Source of the DNA: Nitrospinaceae bacterium | GTDB taxonomy: Bacteria; Nitrospinota; Nitrospinia; Nitrospinales; VA-1 | Assembly (NCBI GenBank): GCA_016763735.1 | Contig: JAESTE010000165.1 | Span: 1 to 9,523, forward strand | Length of the DNA stretch: 9,523 nucleotides | Direction: 5' to 3' | Part shown: in pieces, positions 1 to 6,179 of the stretch | How the letters are laid out: every line of letters begins with the position of its first letter | Numbering within the stretch: the stretch's first letter is position 1 | The notes under the pieces: model-generated | Told to the model about the DNA's origin: nothing | Database searches by the model: none | Seen by the model: only the letters and a program-made list of their open reading frames with translations | Position numbers and translations under genes: made by a program

Positions 1-47
1 CAGGCGTGACAAGCCACGAGGAATTAAACCCACTTTGTGGAATTAAA
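1..47. repeat. REP-like intergenic repeat, copy A
   Basis: This stretch aligns without gaps to 5024-5070 at 43 of 47 positions. The four differences (positions 9, 19, 32 and 41) are all A here and G in the other copy. It contains two potential hairpins. Stem 1 is CGTGAC/GCCACG around an AA loop (5-18), with one A-C mismatch in this copy. Stem 2 is CCAC-TTT-GTGG (30-40). The word GGAATTAAA occurs twice, flanking stem 2. The copy lies downstream of the stop of the minus-strand lipoprotein gene, outside any gene I can support. It begins at the window edge, so its true left boundary cannot be seen. Size, hairpins and intergenic position resemble REP elements mobilised by RAYT (IS200-like) transposases, but no transposase is in the window and that link is inference. 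Confidence 0.75.
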
Positions 48-103
48 TTTTGCCAACCTGCAATGCCAAGTCGCATCGTCTGATTGTCAAGGGCGACCGA
101 GCT

Positions 104-952
104 TTACGCCGAGTCTGCTTCGAGGTCGGTATGAGACAGGAGATTTTCGTCCTCAATGGCCATAGCGATGTTTGGGTCGGACTTAAAACTATCGTTGATC
201 GCACTCAACAAAGTGGATGCCTCTGAATAAAAAGATTGTTTATTCGCTCCATCAACTTTTCGCAACGAAAGATCTTCGTACAAGGTGACCATATTTGCCG
301 AACGTGAAATGGATTCCATTACTTTCGTGAAGGGAATATTGCGGTTTTTGCTTTCAATCGCATGCTCTGCATATTTTATCCATGCATCAATATCACCAGC
401 AGCATCGCCAAGCTCAATATAGTTTTGTCGCATTTTTTCTTTTCCAAATTTTTGCAATTGCTCCACTTTTTCTCTTCCCCAACCGTTCAACGGCATCCCT
501 TTAGTTGCCCGGCAAAGATGTTTCAGTGAATGCACCAGTCGATTCATCTGACTGTCAAGTTGCATACCATAATTGGTATATTCTTTAATCTCCATAACAC
601 TTTCAAAAATATGCCAGACACCACCGCGCTCTTGAACGGCAGTTCGTCTTTTATCCAACACGTTGGCCTGAGCAAGACAACCCTGTTCATTATTCACTTC
701 AGGGGTTGAAGTCGATATCGTTTTAAGTTTTTTTGCCAGCGATGCATCAACCGGAAGAGCAGGCAAAGTTTTATTTGAAGATTCAGAGATCTGGGTGCTA
801 GATCTCGTCAACGTTTCTTTGCGTACCCAGGTATTTTCTTTAAATGGCATTTGCAACGGGGCTTCCTCAATCGGTTCAGCGGAACACCCTGAAGTAAAAA
901 CTCCTGTCAGCACAACACATAAAATAATTTGTAAACACCTTATTTTAAACAT
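104..952 (-). CDS. Putative outer-membrane lipoprotein of unknown function
   Basis: I do not recognise the family of this 282-residue protein. Residues 1-22 look like a type II signal peptide: a short basic start (MFKIR), a hydrophobic core, then VFTSGC with the lipid-modified cysteine at 23. Residue 24 is Ser rather than Asp, so sorting to the outer membrane is the default expectation. Residues 24-90 are Pro/Ser/Thr-rich and probably form a flexible linker. From about 91 onward the sequence is charged and likely helical, with two further cysteines (92 and 147) that could form a disulfide. No catalytic motif is visible. The start is the ATG at 952, preceded by a GAGAG ribosome-binding site with suitable spacing. 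The gene is divergent from another lipoprotein gene at 1293, so the two may be co-regulated or act in the same envelope process; that is inference. Confidence 0.75.
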   Translation of the reverse strand: MFKIRCLQIILCVVLTGVFTSGCSAEPIEEAPLQMPFKENTWVRKETLTRSSTQISESSNKTLPALPVDASLAKKLKTISTSTPEVNNEQGCLAQANVLDKRRTAVQERGGVWHIFESVMEIKEYTNYGMQLDSQMNRLVHSLKHLCRATKGMPLNGWGREKVEQLQKFGKEKMRQNYIELGDAAGDIDAWIKYAEHAIESKNRNIPFTKVMESISRSANMVTLYEDLSLRKVDGANKQSFYSEASTLLSAINDSFKSDPNIAMAIEDENLLSHTDLEADSA

Positions 953-988
953 TTTAGTCTCTCATTAGTTTTGGGAAAATAGTCCACC

Positions 989-994
989 TTTATA
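989..994 (-). promoter_or_regulatory. Possible -10 box for the minus-strand lipoprotein gene
   Basis: On the minus strand this reads TATAAA, five of six matches to the sigma70 -10 consensus, and it lies about 37 bp ahead of the ATG at 952. That would give a leader of about 30 nt. No good -35 hexamer lies at 16-18 bp, so this is weak and could be chance in AT-rich DNA. Confidence 0.28.
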
Positions 995-1277
995 CACTAA
1001 ATTTTTGCCCCTTGCATGAAAATGACAATGACCCAATTTCCGCCGAATTTGCCGTCAAAATAACTGAGTTCGACAAAAATTCGACGCTATTAAAATGAAT
1101 ATAAGTCAGGTTATTAAACTATCAAAAAAACATAACAATATAAACTACGATATTTAAATGAGTTCTATTGATTTTTTGATATTACCCCTAAATAACCCTG
1201 TAAGGCGCAAAACTTGCAGAAACCCTTGAGTGATAACCGGTTCCTGTCGTTAAGAGAACTATAAATTAAAGAATATC

Positions 1278-1282
1278 AAAGG
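1278..1282 (+). promoter_or_regulatory. Ribosome-binding site that sets the FlgO-like start
   Basis: AAAGG lies 10 nt before the ATG at 1293 but only 1 nt before an in-frame TTG at 1284. This favours ATG 1293 as the true start and removes three residues from the longest open frame. Confidence 0.6.
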
Positions 1283-1292
1283 TTTGTATACT

Positions 1293-1865
1293 ATGAAATT
1301 AAAAAAGCTGATTTATTTACTGATTACTGTCTTCCTCTTTTCCGGGTGTGAAGTAAAAATGGGACCCTCGACGTTCTGGAGCAAAGTATTCCGAACTCAA
1401 ACCGACTCCAAATATTATATGGGGAAGACTGAAGATCTGGTGCAATCTCTTACGGAAGATGTTGCTGAATATGAAATCAACAAAGTAACCGTATTTGACC
1501 TTGTGGATGAAGAGAACAACACTCCTATTCTCGGCGAATATATTTCTACAAGAATTGTTGAAGCCATCACCAAAAAGTATTTCTTTCGCGATAAACAATT
1601 CCGAGTGGCGCAAAAAGGCGAGGTCAAAGCAGTATTGGATAGCTTAAAACTTAAGCCTTCGTTTCATTACAATAAAAATGAGTTGCGAAATTTGGGGAAA
1701 GCCCTCAACTCGCAGGCCGTCATTACCGGAAGGATCACCGACCTAGGAACCAATCTGGATGTTCATCTCACTTTGACCGATGTCATGAGCGGAGAAGTTA
1801 TCGCATCCACATCCGAGCCTTTAACGCGAACCAAGTTTGCAGTTGAGATGTTGAGACACCATTAA
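1293..1865 (+). CDS. FlgO/CsgG-like outer-membrane lipoprotein
   Basis: The product is a 190-residue predicted lipoprotein. Residues 1-18 form a signal peptide with a basic start (MKLKK), a hydrophobic core and a classical lipobox LFSGC, giving lipidation at Cys19; Glu20 follows. The folded part (about 62-180) has the pattern of the FlgO/CsgG/LpoB-type alpha/beta domain: a strand with VTVFDL, then a helix after LGEYISTRIVEAI, a second strand around FRVAQKGE, and a late core QAVITGRITD followed by LDVHLTLTDVMSGEVI. FlgO proteins support flagellar outer-membrane assembly and CsgG relatives form curli export pores, but no flagellar or curli genes are nearby, so the specific role is unknown. The protein is shorter than CsgG and lacks visible pore segments. 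Its stop lies 2 bp from the restored end of the convergent shc gene. The fold assignment is moderately sure and the function is not. Confidence 0.65.
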   Translation: MKLKKLIYLLITVFLFSGCEVKMGPSTFWSKVFRTQTDSKYYMGKTEDLVQSLTEDVAEYEINKVTVFDLVDEENNTPILGEYISTRIVEAITKKYFFRDKQFRVAQKGEVKAVLDSLKLKPSFHYNKNELRNLGKALNSQAVITGRITDLGTNLDVHLTLTDVMSGEVIASTSEPLTRTKFAVEMLRHH

Positions 1866-1867
1866 GC

Positions 1868-3822
1868 TCAATCCTTTTCAATAGCCTGGCGGTAACGGGC
1901 GAGCGCCATCAAAGGAAAAAAGTGCTGGTACATATGGTACTTGATAAAGAAATGCACGGGAAACCTGTCCCGGTAAACTCATCTTCCGACCAGGTTCCCT
2001 GGTCGTTTTGATTGCGCATCAAAAATTCTACCCCGCGTTTTGCAGCATCTCCTTTAGCTTCGCCACCTGCAACCAGTGCCAGTAATGCCCACGCCGTTTG
2101 CGAAGCTGTGCTTGTGCCGCGTCCGCGCAAGCTGGGTTCTTCATAGTTCTGGCAGGTTTCGCCCCAACCGCCATCTTCAATCTGATGCGTCTCCATCCAT
2201 TGAATGGCTTTGCGGCTGAAGGGTTGACTCATGTCTTCACCCATCTCCGATAACCCGGTCATAGCCAGAAACGTTCCATAAATATAATTCACCCCCCAAC
2301 GACCGAACCAGCAACCATCGAGTTCCTGCCCCTCCTTAACAAACTTTAAGGCGCGTGCGACTTGCGGGTGCTCTCTTTTGAATCCCCATTGCGACAGCAT
2401 CCATAGAATGCGGCTAGACACATCAACAGTAGGTGGGTCAAGCAAGGCTTTATGGTCGGCGAAAGGAATTTCGTTTAAAACTTCTTTATCATTGTCGACA
2501 TCAAAAGCCCCCCATCCGCCATTTTTACTTTGCATATTGAGCAGCCAGCTCAAGGCTCTTTGACATTCGTTCAACTTCCAGCGTATGTCAGGAACACCTA
2601 TCCGGTTCAGAGCCAACAAAATTTCCGCAGTGTCGTCTGTGTCAGGATACAGCTCGTTATAAAATTCAAACGCCCAGCCACCCGGTTCTGCATGTGGTTT
2701 TTTAATCTTCCAGTCGCCGCGCTTAACCACCTGTTTGGAGAGAATCCATTCAGCAGATTTTATGAGTGCGGGGTGATCTGTTGGCACTCCCGAATCCATC
2801 AATGCGTTCAAACAGATCGCCGTATCCCACAACGGCGAAATACAGGCCTGCATCCATAGCCGGTCTTCTTTTTCCAGAAGAAAGCGATCAACCGCTTCCA
2901 TCCCTTTAACACAAACGGGATGATCTTTGGGATAGCCCATCAGATGCAATGCTAACAAGGAGTTGAGCATGGCAGGCTGAATTCCAGCCCAGTCGCCTTC
3001 CTCTTCCTGATGTTCCAGTGTCCATTTTTCTACTGCACGAAGAGCCATTTTACGATAAGGCTTCCAAGGGAACTTACCAATGAATTTGATAATTCGGTCG
3101 AGATAGATAAACGTGTTTCTCCAACTCGTGAACGGCAGGCCGCTGGGTTTGAAATCGAGATCGTTGTCGTTTTCTGTGAACAGTTCCTGAACATCCCGAC
3201 CCGCAGGTAAAGAATGCACCGGCTCCAAAGAACGCACCACAGAGAGTGGCACCACGGTGCCCCGTGACCAACTAGAAATTTCGTAGATATTAAAAAAGAA
3301 TCCATTCGGCAATAAAATAATTTCCACCGGGATGGCAGGGCAAACATCCCAGGATACCTGCCCGAACAGGGCAAGAAATATTTTTGTGAAGACGCGAGTC
3401 TTTTTTATGCCGCCGTTTTTTCGGATGGCGTTTCTGGCGCGCACCATTTCTTCCCGGTCCGCTGGCACCCCTGCCATTTTGAGTGCCATATAAGATTCAA
3501 CTGTGGAGTTGATGTCGCAAAGTCCACCATGAAAAAGCGGCCAGCTCCCATCTTCGCGTTGCATATAAAGCAGGTAATTGACTATCTTTTGCTGACGTTC
3601 GCTGTCCAGTCGATCCGTAAAATGCATGAAAAAGATTAATTCTGCAGAAATGGTTACATTGCCTTCCAGCTCATCCACCCAATAGCCCTTTTCATACTGA
3701 CGGGATAGCAGGTACTTCTGTGACCTTTCGATAGAACGATGCAACATATCCTCATTCACAGGCACTCCATCAGGCGACACAGAGGGTCCTTCCATTTCCG
3801 TAACTTTTCCCATATTTTCCAT
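1868..3822 (-). CDS. shc: Squalene-hopene cyclase, with a C-terminal frameshift
   Basis: The enzyme cyclises squalene to hopene or hopanol at the membrane, the committed step of hopanoid synthesis. Numbering from the upstream TTG at 3843, the acid motif DTDD (protonating Asp motif DxDD) is at 401-404 within YPDTDDTAE. QW-type repeats occur as QREDGSW, QSKNGGWG, QELDGCWFGRWGVNYIYGTF, QIEDGGWG and QNDQGTW. WDVCPAIPVEIILLP and SSWSRGTVVPLSV are also typical of the family. The frame that carries all of this reads past TGTGFP (624-629) into an unrelated tail and stops at 1909. One base is missing at about 1957-1960 (a CCC run on the coding strand). Shifting frame there restores 29 residues including YHMYQHFFPLMALARY, a clear SHC C-terminus, ending at 1868. 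Restored length is about 650, normal for the family. ATG 3822 or ATG 3813 is the likely start; the TTG at 3843 lacks an RBS. The gene is either a sequencing error or a very recent pseudogene. No other hopanoid genes are in view. Confidence 0.9.
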
Positions 3823-3923
3823 ACAGTTAGCTGATATCCGCAAAAATTCTTAGAGAAGACTAAATTAACTCATTTTAGAATATAAAGCAAAACTCTCCAT
3901 GTAGAAGTATCGAACAAAACTCA

Positions 3924-3952
3924 TTGACAATGTTACAAATCTCTTTTAATAT
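3924..3952 (+). promoter_or_regulatory. Sigma70-type promoter of rplM-rpsI
   Basis: A perfect -35 TTGACA (3924-3929) and a -10 TAATAT (3947-3952, four of six matches) are separated by exactly 17 bp. Transcription would start near 3959, leaving a leader of about 42 nt before the rplM ATG at 4001. Strength and position suit a ribosomal protein operon. It lies in the 178-bp gap between shc and rplM, which are divergent. Confidence 0.7.
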
Positions 3953-3954
3953 AG

Positions 3955-3995
3955 CCGGTTTACGACATACAAAATTTAATATCAAACAGAACCGG
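3955..3995 (+). promoter_or_regulatory. Inverted repeat linking the transcript start to the rplM RBS region
   Basis: CCGGTT at 3955-3960 is the exact reverse complement of AACCGG at 3990-3995, which lies directly in front of the rplM start and is the only SD-like sequence there. If transcription starts early enough, pairing would hide the RBS. The 29-nt loop and the predicted start near 3959 make this uncertain. E. coli L13 is known to repress its own operon, so a leader control element would be reasonable, but that is inference. Confidence 0.25.
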
Positions 3996-4000
3996 AAATA

Positions 4001-4432
4001 ATGAAGACAACTTTTTTTGCAAAACCTGGCGAAATCGAGAAGAAATGGGTGATCATTGACGCAACAGATAAAGCCGTCGGGCGCATCGCCAGTAAAGCCG
4101 CATCGATCATTCGCGGAAAAACAAAACCAACTTTTACCCCGCATACAGATACTGGGGATAATGTCATTATCATTAATGCAGCCAAGGTTAAGTTAACCGG
4201 AAAAAAATGGGACGACAAAATCTATTATCACCATACTGGTTGGCCGGGAGGGATCAAATCCATTACGGCTAAAGAAGTTTTGGACAAGAAGCCTTCGGAT
4301 CTGTTGCAAAAAGCCATTCGCGGAATGTTGCCTAAAAATAGATTGGGCCGCACTTTGAACAATAATTATCGAATATACGACACGGATCAGCATCCTCACG
4401 GGGGACAGAATCCAGAAACCGTAGTTATTTAA
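4001..4432 (+). CDS. rplM: 50S ribosomal protein L13
   Basis: L13 is an early-assembly protein of the large ribosomal subunit and binds 23S rRNA. The 143-residue length matches the family (E. coli 142). Family signatures are in order: the W-x-x-IDATDKAVGRIAS block near 25-40, FTPHTDTGDNVIIINA at about 45-60, the KIYYHHTGWPGGIK motif near 73-86, and KAIRGMLPKNRLGR near 105-118. The start at 4001 is preceded by a weak purine stretch (CCGGAAAT). It is the first gene of a two-gene operon with rpsI 36 bp downstream, the most common bacterial arrangement. The transcript starts from the promoter at 3924-3952. Confidence 0.97.
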   Translation: MKTTFFAKPGEIEKKWVIIDATDKAVGRIASKAASIIRGKTKPTFTPHTDTGDNVIIINAAKVKLTGKKWDDKIYYHHTGWPGGIKSITAKEVLDKKPSDLLQKAIRGMLPKNRLGRTLNNNYRIYDTDQHPHGGQNPETVVI

Positions 4433-4468
4433 TTTCCCTAAAGAAAAAGACGGAGCGTAAAAAATATT

Positions 4469-4867
4469 ATGGACGGCACCATCGAACGGTTTTATGCAAC
4501 AGGTAAACGAAAAGAATCCATCGCAAAAGTATGGGTTCAAGCTGGCAGTGGCAAAATCACGGTTATTAACAAATCCTTGAAAGAATATTTTTGCCGTGAA
4601 AGCTTGGAATGCGTTATCAAGCATCCGCTGATCACAACCGAAACCCTTGAGACAGTTGATATCAAAGCAACGGTCAAAGGCGGCGGGCTTTCGGGTCAGT
4701 CTGGCGCTTTACGTCTGGGGATTTCCCGGGCTCTTATTTTGACCGATGCCAATTTGCGAGCACCTCTCAAAAAAGCAGGATTCCTCACCCGAGATTCCAG
4801 AGCGGTGGAAAGAAAAAAATACGGGCAACCTGGCGCGCGTAAAAAATTCCAGTTCTCCAAGAGATAA
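4469..4867 (+). CDS. rpsI: 30S ribosomal protein S9
   Basis: S9 is part of the small-subunit head; its extended C-terminal tail reaches the P-site tRNA. The 132-residue protein has the family N-terminal ATGKRKESIAKVWV block, the central VKGGGLSGQSGALRLGISRAL segment (two parts, about 71-90), and the basic tail with RKKYGQPGARKKFQFSKR ending in the conserved Lys-Arg. It follows rplM by 36 bp. A GGAG at 4452-4455 is 13 nt before the ATG, slightly far for a Shine-Dalgarno site, but the start agrees with family length. An intrinsic terminator begins 36 bp after the stop. Confidence 0.97.
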   Translation: MDGTIERFYATGKRKESIAKVWVQAGSGKITVINKSLKEYFCRESLECVIKHPLITTETLETVDIKATVKGGGLSGQSGALRLGISRALILTDANLRAPLKKAGFLTRDSRAVERKKYGQPGARKKFQFSKR

Positions 4868-4902
4868 ACGGCAACTCCTCTTCGTCTTCCAATTCGTCTA
4901 TG

Positions 4903-4927
4903 AGCTTTGCCATCTGGCAAAGCTTTT
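4903..4927 (+). terminator. Intrinsic terminator of rplM-rpsI
   Basis: A perfect 9-bp stem AGCTTTGCC/GGCAAAGCT with an ATCT loop is followed by a short run of T (4924-4927, the first T shared with the stem). It lies 36 bp after the rpsI stop. The stem is strong but the T tract is short, so termination may be partial. Confidence 0.7.
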
Positions 4928-4978
4928 CGCGAAAAAAGCACCTCTTTTCTCAACAATCAAGTAAAATCCAAAGAACGA

Positions 4979-5004
4979 CCTCGTAGCAAGCAGACGGGGT
5001 ATCC
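4979..5004. repeat. Degenerate left half of the REP-like repeat
   Basis: Positions 4982-4999 (CGTAGCAAGC then AGACGGGG) match CGTGGCAAGC-CACGGGG at 5028-5044 with one transition, one transversion and one extra base. The flanks CCTCGT (4979-4984) and ACGGGG (4994-4999) can pair over six bases with one G-T wobble, so the hairpin character is kept. It sits 46 bp upstream of the equivalent point in the full copy. Relatedness is my reading of a short alignment and could be chance. Confidence 0.4.
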
Positions 5005-5023
5005 CAAAAATATTTTTATTTAA

Positions 5024-5070
5024 CAGGCGTGGCAAGCCACGGGGAATTAAACCCGCTTTGTGGGATTAAA
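5024..5070. repeat. REP-like intergenic repeat, copy B
   Basis: This is the second clear copy of the element at 1-47 (43/47 identical, no gaps, same orientation). Here stem 1 is perfect: CGTGGC/GCCACG with an AA loop (5028-5041). Stem 2 is CCCGC-TTT-GTGGG (5052-5064), five pairs including one G-T wobble. In copy A the wobble position is an A-T pair, so both copies keep this stem despite the change. It lies between the rpsI terminator and argC. Similarity stops sharply after the final ATTAAA, which gives the right boundary. Confidence 0.8.
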
Positions 5071-5087
5071 AAATAGGCACGGATAAT
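5058..5087 (+). promoter_or_regulatory. Possible argC promoter overlapping the repeat
   Basis: GATAAT at 5082-5087 matches five of six positions of the -10 consensus. TTGTGG at 5058-5063, inside the right hairpin of repeat copy B, is a poor -35 (TTG only) at 18-bp spacing. A start near 5094 would give a leader of about 40 nt. argC needs a promoter after the rpsI terminator unless read-through suffices, but this candidate is weak. Confidence 0.3.
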
Positions 5088-5110
5088 AAAGCCCACTTGT
5101 AGAAGTGAAG
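5078..5110. repeat. Degenerate right half of the REP-like repeat
   Basis: CACGGATAATAAAG followed by CCCACTTGTAGAAG resembles the right part of the full element (CACGAGGAATTAAA then CCCACTTTGTGGAA) with small indels. A 5-bp hairpin CACTT-GTAG-AAGTG (5094-5107) sits where stem 2 would be. It begins 7 bp after the end of copy B. The match is short and tentative. Confidence 0.35.
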
Positions 5111-5135
5111 CAAAATCCGTTAGGAGTCTTTTATT

Positions 5136-6173
5136 ATGATAAAAGTCGGCATTGCCGGAGCCAGCGGGTATACCGGGCTCGAGTTGATACGCCTTTTGGT
5201 GAATCATCCTGAAGTCGAGTTGACCGTTTTGACTTCCGAGACCTATAAGGGAAAATCAATTGCTGATGTTTTTCCATCATTGAATGGAATCATCGATATT
5301 GAATTGCAATCTCTCGATAGTGAAATTTTAAAAGCCTGCGATGTGGTCTTCCTTGCATTGCCTCACACCACCGCGATGGATAAGCTACCGCAATTAATCG
5401 AATCCGACTGCAAGGTCATCGACCTGAGCGCCGACTATCGATTGAAAGATGCTGATGCTTACCCGGAATGGTACTCGCTGACTCACACACATCCTGAATT
5501 GTTGTCAAAAATCGTATACGGTCTTCCCGAGTTGCATCGCGAAAAAATAAAAAGTGCGCAGGCAGTCGCCAACCCCGGCTGTTACCCAACCAGTGTTATT
5601 CTGGCTTTGGCTCCCTTGATGAAAACCGATTGGGTAAATTTGGGCAGTATTATTTCTGATAGCAAATCAGGAGTTTCCGGCGCGGGACGCAAGCCTTCCA
5701 TAACCAGCCAGTTTTCGGAAGCAAACGAAGGGGTGAGCCCTTATGCCTTGGCAGGCCACCGCCACACACCCGAAATGGAACAGGAGCTTTCCAGCCTGGC
5801 GGGAAAACCTATTAAAATTAGTTTTTCTCCGCATCTCATTCCTATGAGCCGCGGAATGCTGAGCACGATTTACATCGATCTGAAAAAAAAGTTAAGTGAT
5901 GATGAACTGATCGAACATTATCAAAAATTTTATAACGATGAATTTTTCGTTCGCGTCCTGAGCAAAGACCGGTTTGCCAACACTCACTCTGTCGCTGGCT
6001 CCAACTTTTGCGATATCGGAATCAAGGTGGATGCACGAGTAGATCGACTCGTCATCACCAGTGCCTTGGACAACCTTATCAAAGGTGCTTCGGGACAAGC
6101 CATTCAAAATATGAACATCATGCTTGGCTTTGAAGAAAAGATGTCACTTCAAACGCCTGCAATTTTTCCTTAG
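5136..6173 (+). CDS. argC: N-acetyl-gamma-glutamyl-phosphate reductase
   Basis: ArgC reduces N-acetylglutamyl phosphate to N-acetylglutamate semialdehyde with NADPH, the third step of arginine synthesis, in the cytoplasm. The 345-residue protein begins with the nucleotide-binding loop GASGYTG (8-14). The catalytic cysteine is Cys149 in VANPGCYPTS. The SDSKSGVSGAGRKP segment follows (about 174-187), then GHRHTPE with the conserved histidines 208 and 210, and SFSPHLIPMSRGM (229-241). Length matches the long (type 1) ArgC class. The ATG at 5136 has a good AGGAG site at 5122-5126, 9 nt upstream. argJ starts 6 bp after the stop, so the two are almost certainly co-transcribed. Confidence 0.96.
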   Translation: MIKVGIAGASGYTGLELIRLLVNHPEVELTVLTSETYKGKSIADVFPSLNGIIDIELQSLDSEILKACDVVFLALPHTTAMDKLPQLIESDCKVIDLSADYRLKDADAYPEWYSLTHTHPELLSKIVYGLPELHREKIKSAQAVANPGCYPTSVILALAPLMKTDWVNLGSIISDSKSGVSGAGRKPSITSQFSEANEGVSPYALAGHRHTPEMEQELSSLAGKPIKISFSPHLIPMSRGMLSTIYIDLKKKLSDDELIEHYQKFYNDEFFVRVLSKDRFANTHSVAGSNFCDIGIKVDARVDRLVITSALDNLIKGASGQAIQNMNIMLGFEEKMSLQTPAIFP

Positions 6174-6179
6174 AAGACC

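Larger units (their letters stand above)
953..1292. other. AT-rich divergent intergenic region
   Basis: This 340-bp gap separates two divergent lipoprotein genes and must hold both promoters. I see no gene, RNA or strong terminator in it. Apart from the TATAAA at 989-994, the only notable items are two direct TTCGAC words at 1069-1074 and 1080-1085, spaced 11 bp apart (one helical turn, as for a regulator half-site pair), and a palindrome ACCGGT near 1236. No convincing -35/-10 pair was found for the plus-strand gene. Confidence 0.5.

Noticed and set aside
1069..1085. TTCGAC direct repeats as a defined operator
   Set aside because: Two 6-bp words 11 bp apart are suggestive, but there is no regulator in the window and no third copy, so they are only mentioned within the intergenic entry.
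1284..1292. TTG at 1284 as the start of the FlgO-like gene
   Set aside because: The AAAGG site would be only 1 nt away. ATG 1293 has 10-nt spacing and gives a cleaner signal peptide.
3823..3843. TTG at 3843 as the shc start
   Set aside because: No ribosome-binding site precedes it, an in-frame TAA lies only six bases upstream of it, and ATG codons at 3822 and 3813 fit the family N-terminus equally well.
3870..3905. Minus-strand mini-ORF (MESFALYSKMS) upstream of shc as a leader peptide
   Set aside because: Eleven codons, no clear ribosome-binding site and no attenuator-like structure after it; expected by chance.
4746..4964. A 72-codon plus-strand frame overlapping the end of rpsI and the terminator
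   Set aside because: It lies largely inside rpsI in another frame, crosses the terminator hairpin, and has no recognisable protein features.
5006..5017. AAAAATATTTTT palindrome after GGGGTATCCC as a second terminator
   Set aside because: The GC stem is only three pairs and the A/T palindrome is a simple low-complexity run in AT-rich DNA.
1..5110. Repeat copies as a CRISPR array
   Set aside because: The two clear copies are 5 kb apart, the nearby extra units are degenerate halves without uniform spacers, and there are no cas genes.
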